Shown here: one piece after another, positions 12,350-24,162 of the stretch
Numbering within the stretch: the stretch's first letter is position 1
Layout: every line of letters starts with the position of its first letter
Assembly (NCBI GenBank): GCA_907164885.2
Contig: OU015495.1
Span: 207,829,901 to 207,893,900 of the forward strand
Length of the DNA: 64,000 nt
Direction: 5' to 3'
Source of the DNA: Dolomedes plantarius
Lineage: Eukaryota > Arthropoda > Arachnida > Araneae > Dolomedidae
Notes under the pieces: model-generated
The model's input: the letters and a program-made list of their open reading frames with translations, nothing else
Told to the model about the DNA's origin: nothing
Databases searched by the model: none
Program-made: the position numbers and the translations under genes

Positions 12350-12697
12350 AGACAATAATTGTAGGAGTTTTTGATCACGAGACAAGACTTCTATAAAGTT
12401 ATAAATAGACGTGCAGCCAAGTAGAGGTGAGATTTGTTTTATTTGTCGCGGTACAGTCAACATGTAGTGTTTAGGGAATAAAAACCTTTGTTCTAAGAAT
12501 GGTGTAGTTTTGTGTGCCCGACGGCAGGAAGGGCCAGGTAAAAGCATGTTACCAGGTAAAATACTTGTTTTTCAAACTCCGAAAACCCAGGACCAGCGGC
12601 GAGTCTTCATCGACCAACGACGCATAAGTGGGGGAATCTGGACTACAGAGTTGACCTTTTGACGCATCGGCCACCCTCTCTCTCTCTGTGCCGGTGC

Positions 12698-12918
<221 letters not shown>

Positions 12919-13537
12919 ATATTGTCACACGCAAACGGAGATGATATTTATAATAGTTCGTATCAGTGAACTTGAAGTTCTCGGAGTCATAAATTGTTCG
13001 TAGCAGTATGAAAACAAAAGTTCGGGATACTATGACTTCGTAGAAAGTTCAGTTAGACAAGTGGCCCTAAATAGTTCTGAAACCTAAATTCACAAAACTG
13101 TTCTTGCAATACGAACCACGTTTCGATGATGGAACAAAGACTCCGGACACTGCAAACAGATACTGATGAATGTCTATAATTTGATCACGATGAATTTCTT
13201 GAAGGCATGGGGCAATCGTCAACTCCCACGGAAATGGTGAATATGGACGGATGGGTTTCGAAGATTACGAACTTACGAAGTGTACGAAGGACTAATTAAA
13301 AGAAATCATGACGATCCTTTCAGCTGTAAATAGTGGAGTACAGTCTCTTCAAAAAAAATTACTAGAGCTATCATATTCATGGAGTACGTTGTGCCGGAAA
13401 CAAATTTCTGGTGCAATACCACAGGAACACGAGCGGCTATAATCCCTCAACAGAAAAATATAAAAAAAACAATGCTTCACTCACAAAAAGGTAGACGAAA
13501 CATATGTAGACTTTGAATTCACGTTTATTTGAGATGA

Positions 13538-13569
<32 letters not shown>

Positions 13570-14532
13570 ATTTGCTCTGCTAAATATATATAAAGTTGCA
13601 TACACTTGAAGACATATCTAAGCACACAAATTCGGGAGCTGAAAAGTGATGACCCTTCAGGTTGGAAGTCTAACACCTTCTCAATACACAGATAACAAAA
13701 ATAAGAAAAAAAGGCAGCTCCCCTCCCCCATGGTCAAAGACCAGGGATTTTGGGGACCTAAAATAAACTTACAGAGGAATACACCAAACTCTGGCTAAGA
13801 AAAATCTCTCAATCTAAGTGCGTACTATCTTTTTTTTTTAAACTCTGAAGAGAGGAGTAGGGGTTGCCAAGAAATACGGAATTACGCCAACGCTAGCGGG
13901 AATAAAGCAAATTGGCGGGAAAAAATAATAGCGATAAATTATGCCAAAAGGCAACCTAGAGTTGGAGGACATTCTCATTGGACGGAATCAACGAACCACC
14001 GTTCATTATGAGATTGCGCGCCACTTTTACGTAGAAAATTCGCGAATATTCGACCGCCAGGAGTGACACCACGTTCCCACGGAAACTTAAGAAAGCAATT
14101 ACTGAGGGTTTTATTTAAAACTGCACAGTTCCCACACAGTAGGGGGGGGGGGGACCGTTTATTCAAGGAAACCCGACATGCTGGCTGATGGGGTTTTAAA
14201 CAGGAAACGGGCATAAAGGCACTGCTTACCATTAAAAGAGCCCTCAATAGAATCAGGATACTTTTATGGCTGATAATTACAGGGTTGAGCTGACCAGATA
14301 TGAACATCACAAATAGCCTAAACTTAGGTGAGATGTATCAGCAGAATTCACAGACCACACACGATTACAGGGCTGGTATCAACATTGCAGAATTTTAAAC
14401 CAAGGAATCAGAGGATTTCCTGAGATACCGATTTTTAAATGGGAAATTAAAATTACTATTAAAGTTACAGTTAGAGTATTAATTGCAGACAAGAATTAAA
14501 GTACAAAAGGAACCTGTGGTGAATTTCCTCGC

Positions 14533-14534
<2 letters not shown>
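12919..14534. other. Stretch without assignable gene
   Basis: About 1.6 kb including a small TA tract (13537-13562) and a 12-bp G run near 14142. Several 60-110 codon open frames exist, but none shows motifs I recognise. A decayed retroelement is possible but unsupported. Confidence 0.35.

Positions 14535-14570
<36 letters not shown>
14535..14570. repeat. (TA)n microsatellite abutting a Tigger terminus
   Basis: Pure TA ending exactly where the CAGTCGAACC terminus begins. Confidence 0.95.
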
Positions 14571-14573
<3 letters not shown>

Positions 14574-14720
14574 TCGAACCTCCATATATCGAACTTCCTC
14601 ATATCGAAATTTTCTATATATCGAACTCTTAGCAAATCTCCAGGTTCATTACATAGAAAAATTGTTTCTATATATTGAAAAAATCGCCGTATATCGAGAT
14701 CCTAGTGCTACGTCCTTGAG
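14571..14720 (+). mobile_element. Tigger/pogo-like 5' terminal fragment
   Basis: It begins CAGTCGAACCTCCATATATC after a TA, which fits the CAGT...-type terminus and TA target of pogo/Tigger elements. Repeated TATATCGAA units follow. Positions 14634-14706 match 22430-22510, and the terminus is the inverse of the one at about 22970-22993. The right limit is unclear, and sequence to about 14990 may also belong. No coding part is retained here. Confidence 0.7.
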
Positions 14721-15003
14721 TCGACGCACTGAACTTATCCGATTGGTTAAAACGTGACACCTGGTTATATCGCGTCATATGGGGTGATGTTTCTCGAATT
14801 TTGCAAGAGGTTCGATCTTATATAACTGTTGGCCGCACGTGGCGTTTAAGGGGAAACTAATAGATTACTTTGGTTGGATATAAGTCAAAATCGGAAATGA
14901 GGGACGATATAAGTGAAAATCAGAAATGAGGGACGGAGTTCTGTTGAGATAAGATGAAAGAATTTGGATTGACGTGTTAATGATAATGAAAAGGTTTGAA
15001 ATT

Positions 15004-15158
<155 letters not shown>

Positions 15159-15637
15159 CTAGCTGAAGTACCCGACGATGCCCGTGATTTTAAGAATGTT
15201 TGTTGTTAACCAAGATCAATTTAAAAATTAACACAGTATAAATACACATAAAAAATATATGTGAAATGTTATACACGTCTCAGAATTTCAGCCTTTCATA
15301 ATTTTAATACTAAAATCTGAAAAGTAAAAATGTCAAATTCTCTAATGTTTGTTAACCAAAATTAATTTAAAACTAAGCACAGTATAAATAACATAGAAAA
15401 AAAACCTTGTGAAATCTATAAATATATAAATTTATAATAAACTCCTCAGAATTCAGCTAGAATTAGCCTTTCATCATTGGGGTAAAAAAAAGCTGCAATT
15501 ACAGGTTCAGCAGAAATTTCCAATAGAACAATGATATGAATGCAGCGTTGCCTCTTAAAAAAATGAAGTGTTTGATTGAGGGCTGCAAACCATTCAACTC
15601 CTCTCCACATTTAACTCCTATAAACATCCTCTACATA
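15159..15637 (-). mobile_element. Helitron-like relic (3' end), interrupted by a Kolobok element
   Basis: On the minus strand the sequence ends GGGTACTTCAGCTAG followed by T, i.e. a CTRR-type end. The body (TTTGTTAACCAAGATCAATT and neighbours) recurs at 19670-20160. The relic continues after the Kolobok insertion at 18399, where the shared phrases CTCCTCAGAATT and CAGCCTTTCATCAT reappear. The Helitron assignment rests on the terminus only. Confidence 0.5.
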
Positions 15638-18398
15638 TTAAGGGGACAGGGACCTTTTCGACAAATGGAAAAGCCGAAATTTTTGCTATTGTTTATGTAG
15701 CCATAACTTTTTTAGTTACTTAAATATTATAATAATTTTTTAACCACAGATAAATGCTGTAATTGTGAGCATTTTGGTGTAAAATTTACATATATTAGTT
15801 TATAATGATATTTTATATAACAATGCAAAAAAACATACTTTTTTTACCATGAAAAATTATAGTGTCTTTTCAGGTACATTTTACTAAAAAACTAAATAAG
15901 ATCTTACCTTCAAAATTTGCATGGACCTTATATATACTGTGTTTAACACTGTGAATACAATATATTTTTCATAAAGGCATACATATATATTTTAAAAAAT
16001 TATAAAATTTATATAGCAAAAAATGCTTTTTTTTAAATATTTCATTTCATATTAAAAACATTTTATAACTTTTATATAAAAAATTTTCAATTCAGTAGAT
16101 GTAAAACTACTATTTTAATGATACAGTGAAGTTTCACATGTATAGCTGCAATAGTATTTTCAAAAAGTGTACCAAAAGATGAAAAAATATCATTTTGAGA
16201 AAACTTAAAAAAACACTTTACATACCCAATTTTTATAAATTTTAATATTTTTAAAACATTCCAGGCATGTAATCTTGTTGTTTTTGTATTTCTTTATTAT
16301 CTGCCTGTTTTTTAATAATTTTTTTATGTTTCCTGGCTTCTTTTGTGTGCGTTTGCACTTTGATCTCAGCTTCGCAAATTCTAGTTTTGTCAATTTTGCG
16401 AAGTGAAGCTCTCATATTTGAGCCAGGATTAATATTCATTGCTTCAAACACTTTTGTTCGGCTGTACATACCATCATTGAAGCATATTACGGCATCCATA
16501 ACACCAATTTTTAGTGTATTAATGCCTACAAACTTTGTTTTTGGAACCCTTTCCCAGATACAGCTGTTAAAACTCTCATTTGGGTTCTGTGTACAGCCAT
16601 GCAAACACTTTTCTAGAAGCTTCTTATCAGCAAGGCTTCTAAAAACTGGCTTTATGGCAGTTAAAACTGCTTCGGGCAATGAGTTTTTATGTACATACTT
16701 CTCACCAGTTTCTTTAGCTCGATTGAAGCCACACCAGCTGTCACGTCCTACAGGACACAGGCCATGTTGTGGATTGTCATCTTTTGACAATTTATGAAAA
16801 TAAATACTCCATATGGATTTAGCCATATCATCAACTGTCTTGTTAGTATTACGTCTTATGGCTAAACCATAATAATTTTTCAGTTTATTTATTTCATTGT
16901 CAGTCAGTCGTCCACGACCAGAAATAATTTTCCCATCAGCAAGTTTATTATTTTTTAGATTTTTTCGTAAAGACCTAAGTCGACCCCCCATCCTTTTTTG
17001 GATGTGGCCAATACATTCCAGCTTTTCGACTTCAATATCATTGCCATACACTTTGGCCTCTGTAACAGATAAAAATCCTTTAGAGTCTCCATCGCCCAGG
17101 TATTTCACATAGCGTACATTGCGTGTGACCTCTGAGCGACGGAAAATGCTGAGAACGCCAGCGGCTTCCATTCCGCCACTATATCCTTGAAATTTTTTTT
17201 CACACTCGTGAGGGATTTCCTTTTTGGATTTACACAAAAAACAATATTTAGTTAGGCACTCTATATCCAAAACTTTTCCATTTTCAAGGGAAGTGGCACA
17301 CACAACTCCATTCAATGATGTATGCCCCCTTTTCTGCCACGTCCCGTCGAAAGCAGTAACTATGTCTGTATCACCATCCTGTGATTCTACAGTTTCATTT
17401 ACTGCATTGATCATTGATTTGGAACTAACATTATATAAGGCATTCATCAATTTTTCCTTATACCGTTCAAACTTTGCAGGAGGAGGAGGTAAATTCATCA
17501 TTCCACAGAATATATCTGCAGCTTTTTTGCCTTTACCAAGGCATCTCATTGAGTACACTAATCGCATATTGATATCATAAACTTTGGAAGCATATGATGT
17601 CATAGAGGATGTGGAATGTCTACAGTTTATGCAGAACAACACTAAACTTGTAGCCAGGCCTTTGCGACTGCCAACATCTTCATACACATCGAAACTGTTT
17701 TCAGAACCACAATTTTTACACAGTACAACTGTATTTATTAAAGTTTTTAGAATGTCTATGTTAACAATAATATTAAAGTTTCCTTTAACAGAAGCATTCT
17801 CATCGATTTCAGAAACATGTATTTTTTTACCTGACGCACTGTCGTTCATTTGATCGTAATTCGTTTCACTTGTTACAGTTCTTTTTACACCTCCATAATA
17901 CTTTCTTTTACCGAATTTTTTTATTCGAGGCATAGCAAAAGGAAGTAAACTTGGATAAATATTAAACAAAATAAGGTATAAAATAATATAAAAAAATTAT
18001 AGCAGGAAAATGCGATGAAAGCAGCGAACACGATGAAAGCAAGCGAAGTAAAACGCACAAGGCAAGAGTAAACAACACGATTTGAAGGTCAGAAAAAAAC
18101 ACACAGCTTGGAATACATCTGCGATAAGAAGTGCGCCGTTAATAATCATTGAGTTTGCAGTTAAAATGACGATAGTAATGAAAGTGTTTGAAAGAACAGG
18201 GAATCAAAACAAGCAACTGTCCCTTTAAATGGGCGTGGCAATCTTTGTTTACAAGTTTAATTTTAAAATTTTCCCTGTTCTAGAGACGGAAACAGTACAA
18301 ATTATATATTTTTCGAATCAGGGAAATGTCCCCAATTTTTTAAGTACCAAACTGAAAATTCGAATTTTTGAAAGATTTTCACGTCCCTGTCCCCTTAA
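15638..18398 (-). mobile_element. Kolobok/Mutator-like DNA transposon, 2753 bp, apparently complete
   Basis: TTAA at 15638-15641 and 18395-18398 flanks termini that start GGGGACAGGGAC on both sides (12-bp exact TIR). One long minus-strand frame encodes a DDE transposase. The non-coding left part (15642-16250) is AT-rich. The coding strand runs away from the right terminus with a leader of about 460 bp. TTAA target duplications with GG-starting TIRs are the hallmark of Kolobok. Because TTAA is palindromic, it cannot be told from sequence alone whether it is target or part of the TIR. The element interrupts a Helitron-like relic, which gives an empty-site reading on both sides. Confidence 0.88.
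16251..17933 (-). CDS. Kolobok/Mutator-like DDE transposase, 560 aa, uninterrupted
   Basis: Open frame of 560 codons. I chose MPRIKKFGKR as start because its basic N-terminus looks like a protein start; an in-frame ATG 12 codons upstream (17969) is possible. Zinc-ribbon-like Cys pairs occur at residues 72/75 and 101/104. The putative catalytic core has D196 in AFDGTW, an Asp in YLGDGDSKGF (281 or 283), a C-x2-H motif at 307-310 (ECIGHIQKRM), and E453 in NPNESFNSCIW. A second Cys/His cluster (CFLC...HEC) lies at 231-244. The order D, D, C-x2-H, E is that described for Mutator, Kolobok and related cut-and-paste transposases. This arrangement also matches the domain family annotated as Mutator-like transposase in arthropod genomes. 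The enzyme would excise and insert the flanking 2.75-kb element at TTAA sites in the nucleus. The C-terminus is Lys-rich. No frameshift or missing catalytic residue was seen, which is unusual in this window. Confidence 0.9.
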   Translation of the reverse strand: MPRIKKFGKRKYYGGVKRTVTSETNYDQMNDSASGKKIHVSEIDENASVKGNFNIIVNIDILKTLINTVVLCKNCGSENSFDVYEDVGSRKGLATSLVLFCINCRHSTSSMTSYASKVYDINMRLVYSMRCLGKGKKAADIFCGMMNLPPPPAKFERYKEKLMNALYNVSSKSMINAVNETVESQDGDTDIVTAFDGTWQKRGHTSLNGVVCATSLENGKVLDIECLTKYCFLCKSKKEIPHECEKKFQGYSGGMEAAGVLSIFRRSEVTRNVRYVKYLGDGDSKGFLSVTEAKVYGNDIEVEKLECIGHIQKRMGGRLRSLRKNLKNNKLADGKIISGRGRLTDNEINKLKNYYGLAIRRNTNKTVDDMAKSIWSIYFHKLSKDDNPQHGLCPVGRDSWCGFNRAKETGEKYVHKNSLPEAVLTAIKPVFRSLADKKLLEKCLHGCTQNPNESFNSCIWERVPKTKFVGINTLKIGVMDAVICFNDGMYSRTKVFEAMNINPGSNMRASLRKIDKTRICEAEIKVQTHTKEARKHKKIIKKQADNKEIQKQQDYMPGMF

Positions 18399-19050
18399 AT
18401 TCCTTTTCTCTCCATAATAAACTCCTCAGAATTTTGGTATATTCAGCCTTTCATCATAGTACCACTAAAATCTGAAACATCCTCTCCAGAAATATAAATT
18501 TATTAATTTCAATAATTAAACACACACAAATATATAAATTACGCAAAAGTTTTTTAACCAACATTTGAATAATTCGTAAATGAAAAAGCATATGAAAATA
18601 AAGATAAGAACTTCCGGAATCGAAATTAATTACCCTTAATTTTTAATTAATAAAAAACCAACATAATATGAATAAAAACGATAGTTGCTTAAAACCATAT
18701 GAAAATAAAGCTATTATAAAGATGATAATAATAAAAAAAGCATAAGAAAATAATGCCCGCGCATGAAGTTAACGTTACGATATAAAGATAGTAATAATAA
18801 TATAAACCGCGTGCATAAAATATTTAGCTTTTCAAGCGAAATAAATTGATTTTTAGAAAAAAACTACTTTTAATCGAGAAATTAAAATACATTGCACAAA
18901 ATTTTAATTTTACCAACTTTCCACCCTACAATTTACACCCTACTTCTTTTAAATAGGATGTAAATATAAAGTTTTAACAGCCAATTGAATGCCAGTTAAA
19001 AATAATGTGTGCGCATCAAGTTAACGTTACGATATAGAGATAGTAATAAA
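18399..19050. mobile_element. Right continuation of the Helitron-like relic
   Basis: AT-rich sequence sharing phrases with 15430-15480 (CCTCAGAATT, CAGCCTTTCATCAT) and with the repeat at 19670-20340. A sub-block around 18630-18662 (TTTTTAATTAATAAAAAACC) recurs at 45250-45280 and, inverted, at about 20890-20925. It is non-coding. Confidence 0.4.
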
Positions 19051-19052
19051 AA

Positions 19053-19500
19053 TCTATATATATATAAAACAGTTCCGTAACTGACTAACTGACTGATTGA
19101 CTGAATGACATACAAAGTACAGACCAAACCGTTGAACCTAAAGGACTGAAATTTTGCATGGCGATTCTTCTTATAATGTAGGGGTGCACTACGAAAGATT
19201 TTTGAAAAATTCTTCTTAGATTTTTTTAAATTAAATTTTTAATCTGTTTTTGTAACTTTTTTCAAGTTTGCATTTAAAATAATAAGTTGAGGGTTGTAAA
19301 ATTTATATCACGAAAAAGATCATAAAAATTCCTTTAAAATGAAATTCTTTTCGCATCTTTACCTCCATTTTCTAATTTTTGGTGAATTTTTAAAGATTAA
19401 TTTTTACAATTTAATTTATTAAACGCTGATCATGTGATTTCTTTATCTGGTACTTTAAATAAATTTATCGTCAAATAACAACGAAATAGACACAAAAAAA
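19053..19500 (+). mobile_element. Helitron 5' fragment
   Basis: It starts TCTATATATATATAAAACAG and stays colinear with the copies at 5611 and 44362 as far as ACGAAATAGACAC near 19495. It then ends abruptly in unrelated sequence, without the CAGCTAG terminus. Confidence 0.82.
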
Positions 19501-19639
19501 ATTAAAATAGTGGCGCCATCTACTGTACGCTTGTGAATCGAGAATTGTTGATTATTTATTAATTAAAAATATTGGAAAGTTCTTGTGGATCTGTAAATAT
19601 ACATGTGGTAACAGTTTTAAAATTTATAAATTATCAACC

Positions 19640-20340
19640 TACACAGGTGATAATTTATCCGGCGTTGCCCGGGATTTTAAGGATGTTTGTTAACCAAAAT
19701 CAATTTAAAAACTAAACACAGTATAAATATCATAGAATAAAAAGCATGTGAAATTTTATACACATGAATAAAAAGAAAACCCAACATAAAAAACCATAAA
19801 TTTACAATAATTTCTTCAGAATTCAGCTAGATTTAGCGTTTCATCATTGGAGCAAAAAAACCCTGAAAAGTAAAGCATAAAATATATACATTTATAATAA
19901 ACCACTAAAAGCTGAAAAGGAAAAATGTCAAATTGTCTTTAGGAAAGTAAAGCTGAAAAGTAAAAATGTCAAATTGTCGAACGTTTGTTAACCAAAATCA
20001 ATTTAAAAACTAAATACAGTATAAATAACATAGAAAAGATTTAGCCTTTATCATTGGAGCAAAAATTCCTGAAAAGTAAAACATAAAATACATAAATTTA
20101 TAATAAACCTACCAAAATCCATTAAAAAAATAAACACAGTATAATTAACATAGAAAAAAAAGTATACGAAATGTTATACACATTAATAATATGAAAAATA
20201 AAATAAAATAAAAATAATAAATAAAATAAAAATAATTTTAAAAAATAATAAATAAAAATAATAATAATAATAATTTAAAAAATAATAAAATAAAAGCTGA
20301 AATAAAAAAGCCTCCATAAAAAAGCTGAAAATACAGGTTT
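19640..20340. repeat. AT-rich dispersed repeat with internal short tandem copies
   Basis: It opens with CCGGCGTTGCCCGGGATT and contains several imperfect copies of AACCAAAATCAATTTAAAAA and ACACAGTATAAAT. These are also present in the relic at 15180-15420. It is non-coding. The 20190-20300 part is a degenerate (AAT)n/(AAAAT)n stretch. Confidence 0.55.
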
Positions 20341-20351
20341 AGCAAAATCTG

Positions 20352-20422
20352 TACGATCCGTATTCGAACCCGCGTCGTGTAGTGTAGTAAATGAACGCTC
20401 TTACCGAATGCGCCACAATAAC
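20352..20422 (-). repeat. tRNA-like sequence (degenerate, SINE head or pseudo-tRNA)
   Basis: On the minus strand an A-box-like GTGGCGCATTCGGTAAGAGCG is followed by a B-box-like GGGTTCGAATACG about 30 bp on. The acceptor and T stems do not close well, and a repeat is fused directly downstream. I therefore call it a tRNA-derived fragment and not a functional tRNA gene. Confidence 0.5.
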
Positions 20423-21050
20423 ATGCTGGTGTATTGTGTAAATAGGAGAATATTTGTACTAAAATTTCTGGAAAGTTGCTATGGGTTGGTGAATATACAT
20501 GTATTTATGGAGTAAGAGGAGTTTTAAGTTAGAAATAAGTTAGCAGGATAGAAGCTTAGTCTTTAACTCTTCAATAGACACAAAGACATAAGCGAGGGGG
20601 GTTGCAGTAGCGATTAAAAATGATCTTGTGACACTTAGCGTGGTTGATTCGAATTTTCCATCGCGTGTGATAGTGTCAATATGCCGTTGGATCCGATTTA
20701 TTTTAGAGTATAAAATCTGACTTGAAAGATTATTATTTTCATTTATTATTCTGGTTTAATATATAATTTGAAACTTTTTGATTTTATTTATTTTTATCTT
20801 TTCGCTCGCTAAACCTAACGTGGACGCCATATTCAGAGGGGTGATTCCACAAAGTGTAACATCTTACATTTAGTTTCAAAATTTTTGGTTTTTTATTAAT
20901 TAAAAATCAACGGTAATTAATTTCGATTTTTGAAGTTCTTCAGACCCTCGGCTGTTTTTAAAGACTCCTGTATGTAAAATTTCACGATCGTTGCTCCTAA
21001 ACTGTGGATTTCTATACAATTACAGAGATACAAACATTCATTTTATATAT
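20423..21050. other. Stretch without recognisable gene
   Basis: AT-rich sequence. Positions 20880-20930 contain an inverted copy of the small repeat seen near 18640 and 45255. Nothing coding is recognised. Confidence 0.4.
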
Positions 21051-21206
<156 letters not shown>

Positions 21207-22428
21207 TTTATACATGATTTATATATTATATTTTGTACACTGTTTGAACATCCATCAATTAACATTAGGAATAAATGAAATAAATCATTCAAAATTCTAG
21301 CTGTATAGATATCAACGAATTTTTTAAGTAGCCAATATTTGGATTATTTGGACAAACGGGATGTAAAATAAAAGCCTCCATATGTGTAGATCCATTGTCA
21401 TAATAGCTCACTTAATAAAGAGCCAAAATATAGAGTTCCCCGTTTCTGCTGTTGCCTCACAATGTTAAAAGAATACTACGAGTGTAAACCCTAGATACAT
21501 GTTAAATTGAAAACAGGAAATAAGATTATGTTACATATTTCGACAGTAGAGAAAAAAATCTATAGATATCACCTTCCATTTAAAAAAAAGGCAAGTTTTT
21601 TTATTCGATTATGTTTCAGATATACTACTCCCTAAGTATTAATGTTTGTTTCTTCTTCATGAAGAGTAATAAAAGAATAGCATCGTGATTTAATAATAAT
21701 AATAATAAAACTCTTTTCTGATTTTGTCAGGCGTAGAGATTGAAGGAGGTGAAATGTCAGTTGCAGGGATCTTTTTTTTCCGTCCTCGGAAATACTCGAA
21801 AATAGCTTATTTTCCAATTTATTAATTCAGCACTTCTGCTTGAAGAATTCCTTGTCCAGATGAGATTTTATTTTTCTCTCCCAGACGTCGGCATGTCATG
21901 TGCCTTGGGATTGTTAAAGATGTCTCCCGCAGTGATCACGCTTTGTCATTTTTCTATTAAATCTCCTTGCGTGGAATTAAATGAATCTGGAATGAAAGTA
22001 CGATAAATCTATTAAGCGCCTAGACATCGGTGGTTAGGAAATTAATGAAGATATAAGCAATATTTTGCATACGCATACCTTTCTTTGTTTTTACTTTTAA
22101 AGAAATATAAGTCTAATAAATATAGAAAAAAAATTAATGTCTGGGAATTAGGAATTAAAAAAATTTGAAGTTTCTTACATAGGGGGTCTTGTTAAGTTTG
22201 GGAAATCAGGGCCTTTCGAAAAGAGAATAAATTTCTATCTTAGATGGATGTATCCAGTAGAAAGGAAATTAAGAAAGACTTATGAAATAATTTGCATATG
22301 TGTACCTATCTTTGTTTTTGCTTTTAACCTTTTCCTTACGGGGTGAGATAGCATGTATCCCAAGATTACGGGCCCAAGTATGAATACATATATACCAATG
22401 TTCATTGCAAAGACTTCAATGAACATTG
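21207..22428. other. Stretch without recognisable gene
   Basis: About 1.2 kb. Weak similarity between about 22000-22090 and 22230-22325 (GGAAATTAA... AATATTTGCATA, then CTTTGTTTTTACTTTTAA) suggests an old local duplication. No coding family was identified. Confidence 0.4.
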
Positions 22429-22429
22429 A

Positions 22430-22986
22430 TACAAATCTCCATGTTCATTACATAGAAAAACTATTTCTGTTTATCGAAAAAAATCTCTATATATCGAAAT
22501 TTTTTTCACGACATATTGGGGGATCTTATTCCACTTTAGAATAAAATCTCCCAATTTTTGGCGTTTGAAACAATACGTCGTGGACTTCAATTCGCGGAAA
22601 ATGTACCTAATGAAGTTTTTAAAGGACTGAATAAATGCGAGCATTTTTTTGATGAACTTTCCGCAAAACTGGCTGTTCAGCAAGATATTCGTAATTTTTT
22701 TTTAAGAATGTAGCTGTGATCACCGTAACCACTGACTAGATTATTGTTTTTTTTTAAAGGTATATAGTACTCAATAAATCTTTCATATTAATTCATGTTT
22801 AAGTTATTAACTTTCATTTAATGTGATTCGCATATAAATTAGAAATGGAGTTTCGTATACAAAAATTAGCTTTAATTTTAATGTTTTAGGAGAAATATGA
22901 TAACACTAAAAGGAATTCTATAAATCGAAATTTCTATATATCTAATTTTTTTTCCGGCATTTTGCAGCTTCGATATATGGGGGTTC

Positions 22987-22993
<7 letters not shown>
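22430..22993 (+). mobile_element. Tigger/pogo-like element, deletion derivative with 3' terminus
   Basis: Its left part matches 14634-14706. Its right end is the inverse of AGTCGAACCCCCATATATCG and abuts a TA tract at 22993. It keeps the transposase C-terminus (22561-22713). It is the same family as the 5' fragment at 14571. Confidence 0.72.
22540..22713 (+). pseudogene. C-terminal remnant of a Tigger/jerky-like transposase
   Basis: The open frame reads GLQFAENVPNEVF and KCEHFFDELSAKLAVQQDIR to a TAG at 22711. This is the acidic, Phe-rich tail that follows the DDE domain in Tigger/jerky proteins. The N-terminal HTH domains and the catalytic core are absent. The match is to family style recalled from knowledge, so it is moderate evidence only. 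Confidence 0.6.

Positions 22994-23033
<40 letters not shown>
22993..23033. repeat. (TA)n microsatellite abutting a Tigger 3' end
   Basis: Pure TA beginning exactly at the transposon terminus. Confidence 0.95.
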
Positions 23034-23035
<2 letters not shown>

Positions 23036-23819
23036 CGCCGTTCTTACAAAGGGGGGATGAAATTTTCCGTTCTAAAGAGAGAATCGGAAAATTGGGAAAA
23101 AATGTTACAGAAAATATCTCTTATAAAAAAATATGCAGAGGAAAAAAAATACAAAAAATGTGAGTTTCCCATATCGCTGGATGATTTAAAGTTTTGGAAA
23201 ATTGGCCTGTGGATTAAAGAAAAGCGTTCTATCTTATGACTTAGTAGTAAGATGTTATAAATTCGCTCGACAGTCGATCATGAACAGTTAGATATAAATC
23301 GAAAATTTTCATTACAGTAAAAAAAAAGAACTAGCATTCTCGAATACATAAATAAATTAATTAATATACAATTACATACAGAACAACATCCTATATTATA
23401 TTTCCTCCTCTCCCTTCTCAAAAATTCGATATAGAAATATGATGAATGACACTTAAGAAATTATCGCTTTGTATTACACTTCTGGTTAACTGTAATTCAT
23501 GGAAGTGCGGAGGCTCGGAGCTGAAGTGAAGTGATTTTGGAGATGATACTCCCGGTTCCAGTTGGAACATGCGCTGTCCTAAGATGTTTCTTATATAAGT
23601 GCTCTGACACCCCCCCCCCAAAAAAAAAAAAAAAAAAACTCTGATTCACCTTTGTTTGGAATTTTCGCTTCTGAAGATAATATTTTCGAACATTCCTTTT
23701 CTCCTTTCGGTGGAACTTTCGCTCTTCGCTGTTTATCTTATGAAATACCAGCATTAGAAGGCGAAGGCCTAGGAAATGCAGTTAACCAGATGTTCCTATG
23801 GCCCTATGGTCCTATAGTC
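23034..23819. other. Stretch without recognisable gene
   Basis: Contains a 60-codon Lys/Glu-rich open frame (23057-23239) with no recognisable motif, and a C10/A19 homopolymer run at 23609-23638. Not assigned. Confidence 0.35.
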
Positions 23820-24039
23820 CAGGGGTGGCCAACCGGTCTATCGCGATCGACCGGTCGATCTTCCACATGATTTTAGTCGATCGCGAGCCATAATTTCTTA
23901 AATATATGGACTATGTTAGTGATAAGCGGCTCATTTTCCATTTAAAAAACGATAACTAGCCGATCGCCGAATAAAAAATTACAGAAAAGTCGATCGCCAA
24001 TGAAATTATAGAAATGTCGACTATAGCCCTGCTATAGTC
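23812..24039. mobile_element. hAT-type MITE, 212 bp, with 8-bp TSD
   Basis: The identical 8-mer CTATAGTC at 23812-23819 and 24032-24039 flanks an element that starts CAGGGGTGGCCAACC and ends TATAGCCCTG. The CAGGG...CCCTG ends and 8-bp duplication fit hAT. The interior holds several copies of GTCGATCGC or its inverse (23850-24000), probably subterminal binding repeats. It is non-coding. Confidence 0.8.
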
Positions 24040-24162
24040 GACCGCTCGCGCCCTCTCTCCCGAACATAACTCATTCCGGTGTATCACAGTGTCAGAAATC
24101 CTGTAGGAGTTCTTGAGTGCTAATGATGTTTTTAAGTTGTTTTTTAATAAATGTAAGTTTGT

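Noticed and set aside
12240..12690. Solo LTR
   Set aside because: Composition and a hairpin are suggestive, but there is no TG...CA boundary, target duplication or second copy in the window.
16345..17853. Plus-strand open frames opposite the Kolobok transposase
   Set aside because: They are shadows of the minus-strand coding sequence and show no domain similarity.
15638..18398. piggyBac identity for the TTAA element
   Set aside because: The TTAA target alone would fit, but the ends start GGGG and not CCC, and the protein has the D...D...CxxH...E layout and not the piggyBac transposase motifs.
20352..20422. Functional tRNA gene
   Set aside because: A and B boxes are recognisable, but the stems do not close and it is embedded in dispersed repeats. 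The same reasoning applies to the tRNA-like heads at 2050-2115, 27050-27110, 46320-46395 and 47535-47600.
23057..23239. 60-codon Lys/Glu-rich frame as a small gene
   Set aside because: AT-rich chance frame next to a TA tract; no family features.
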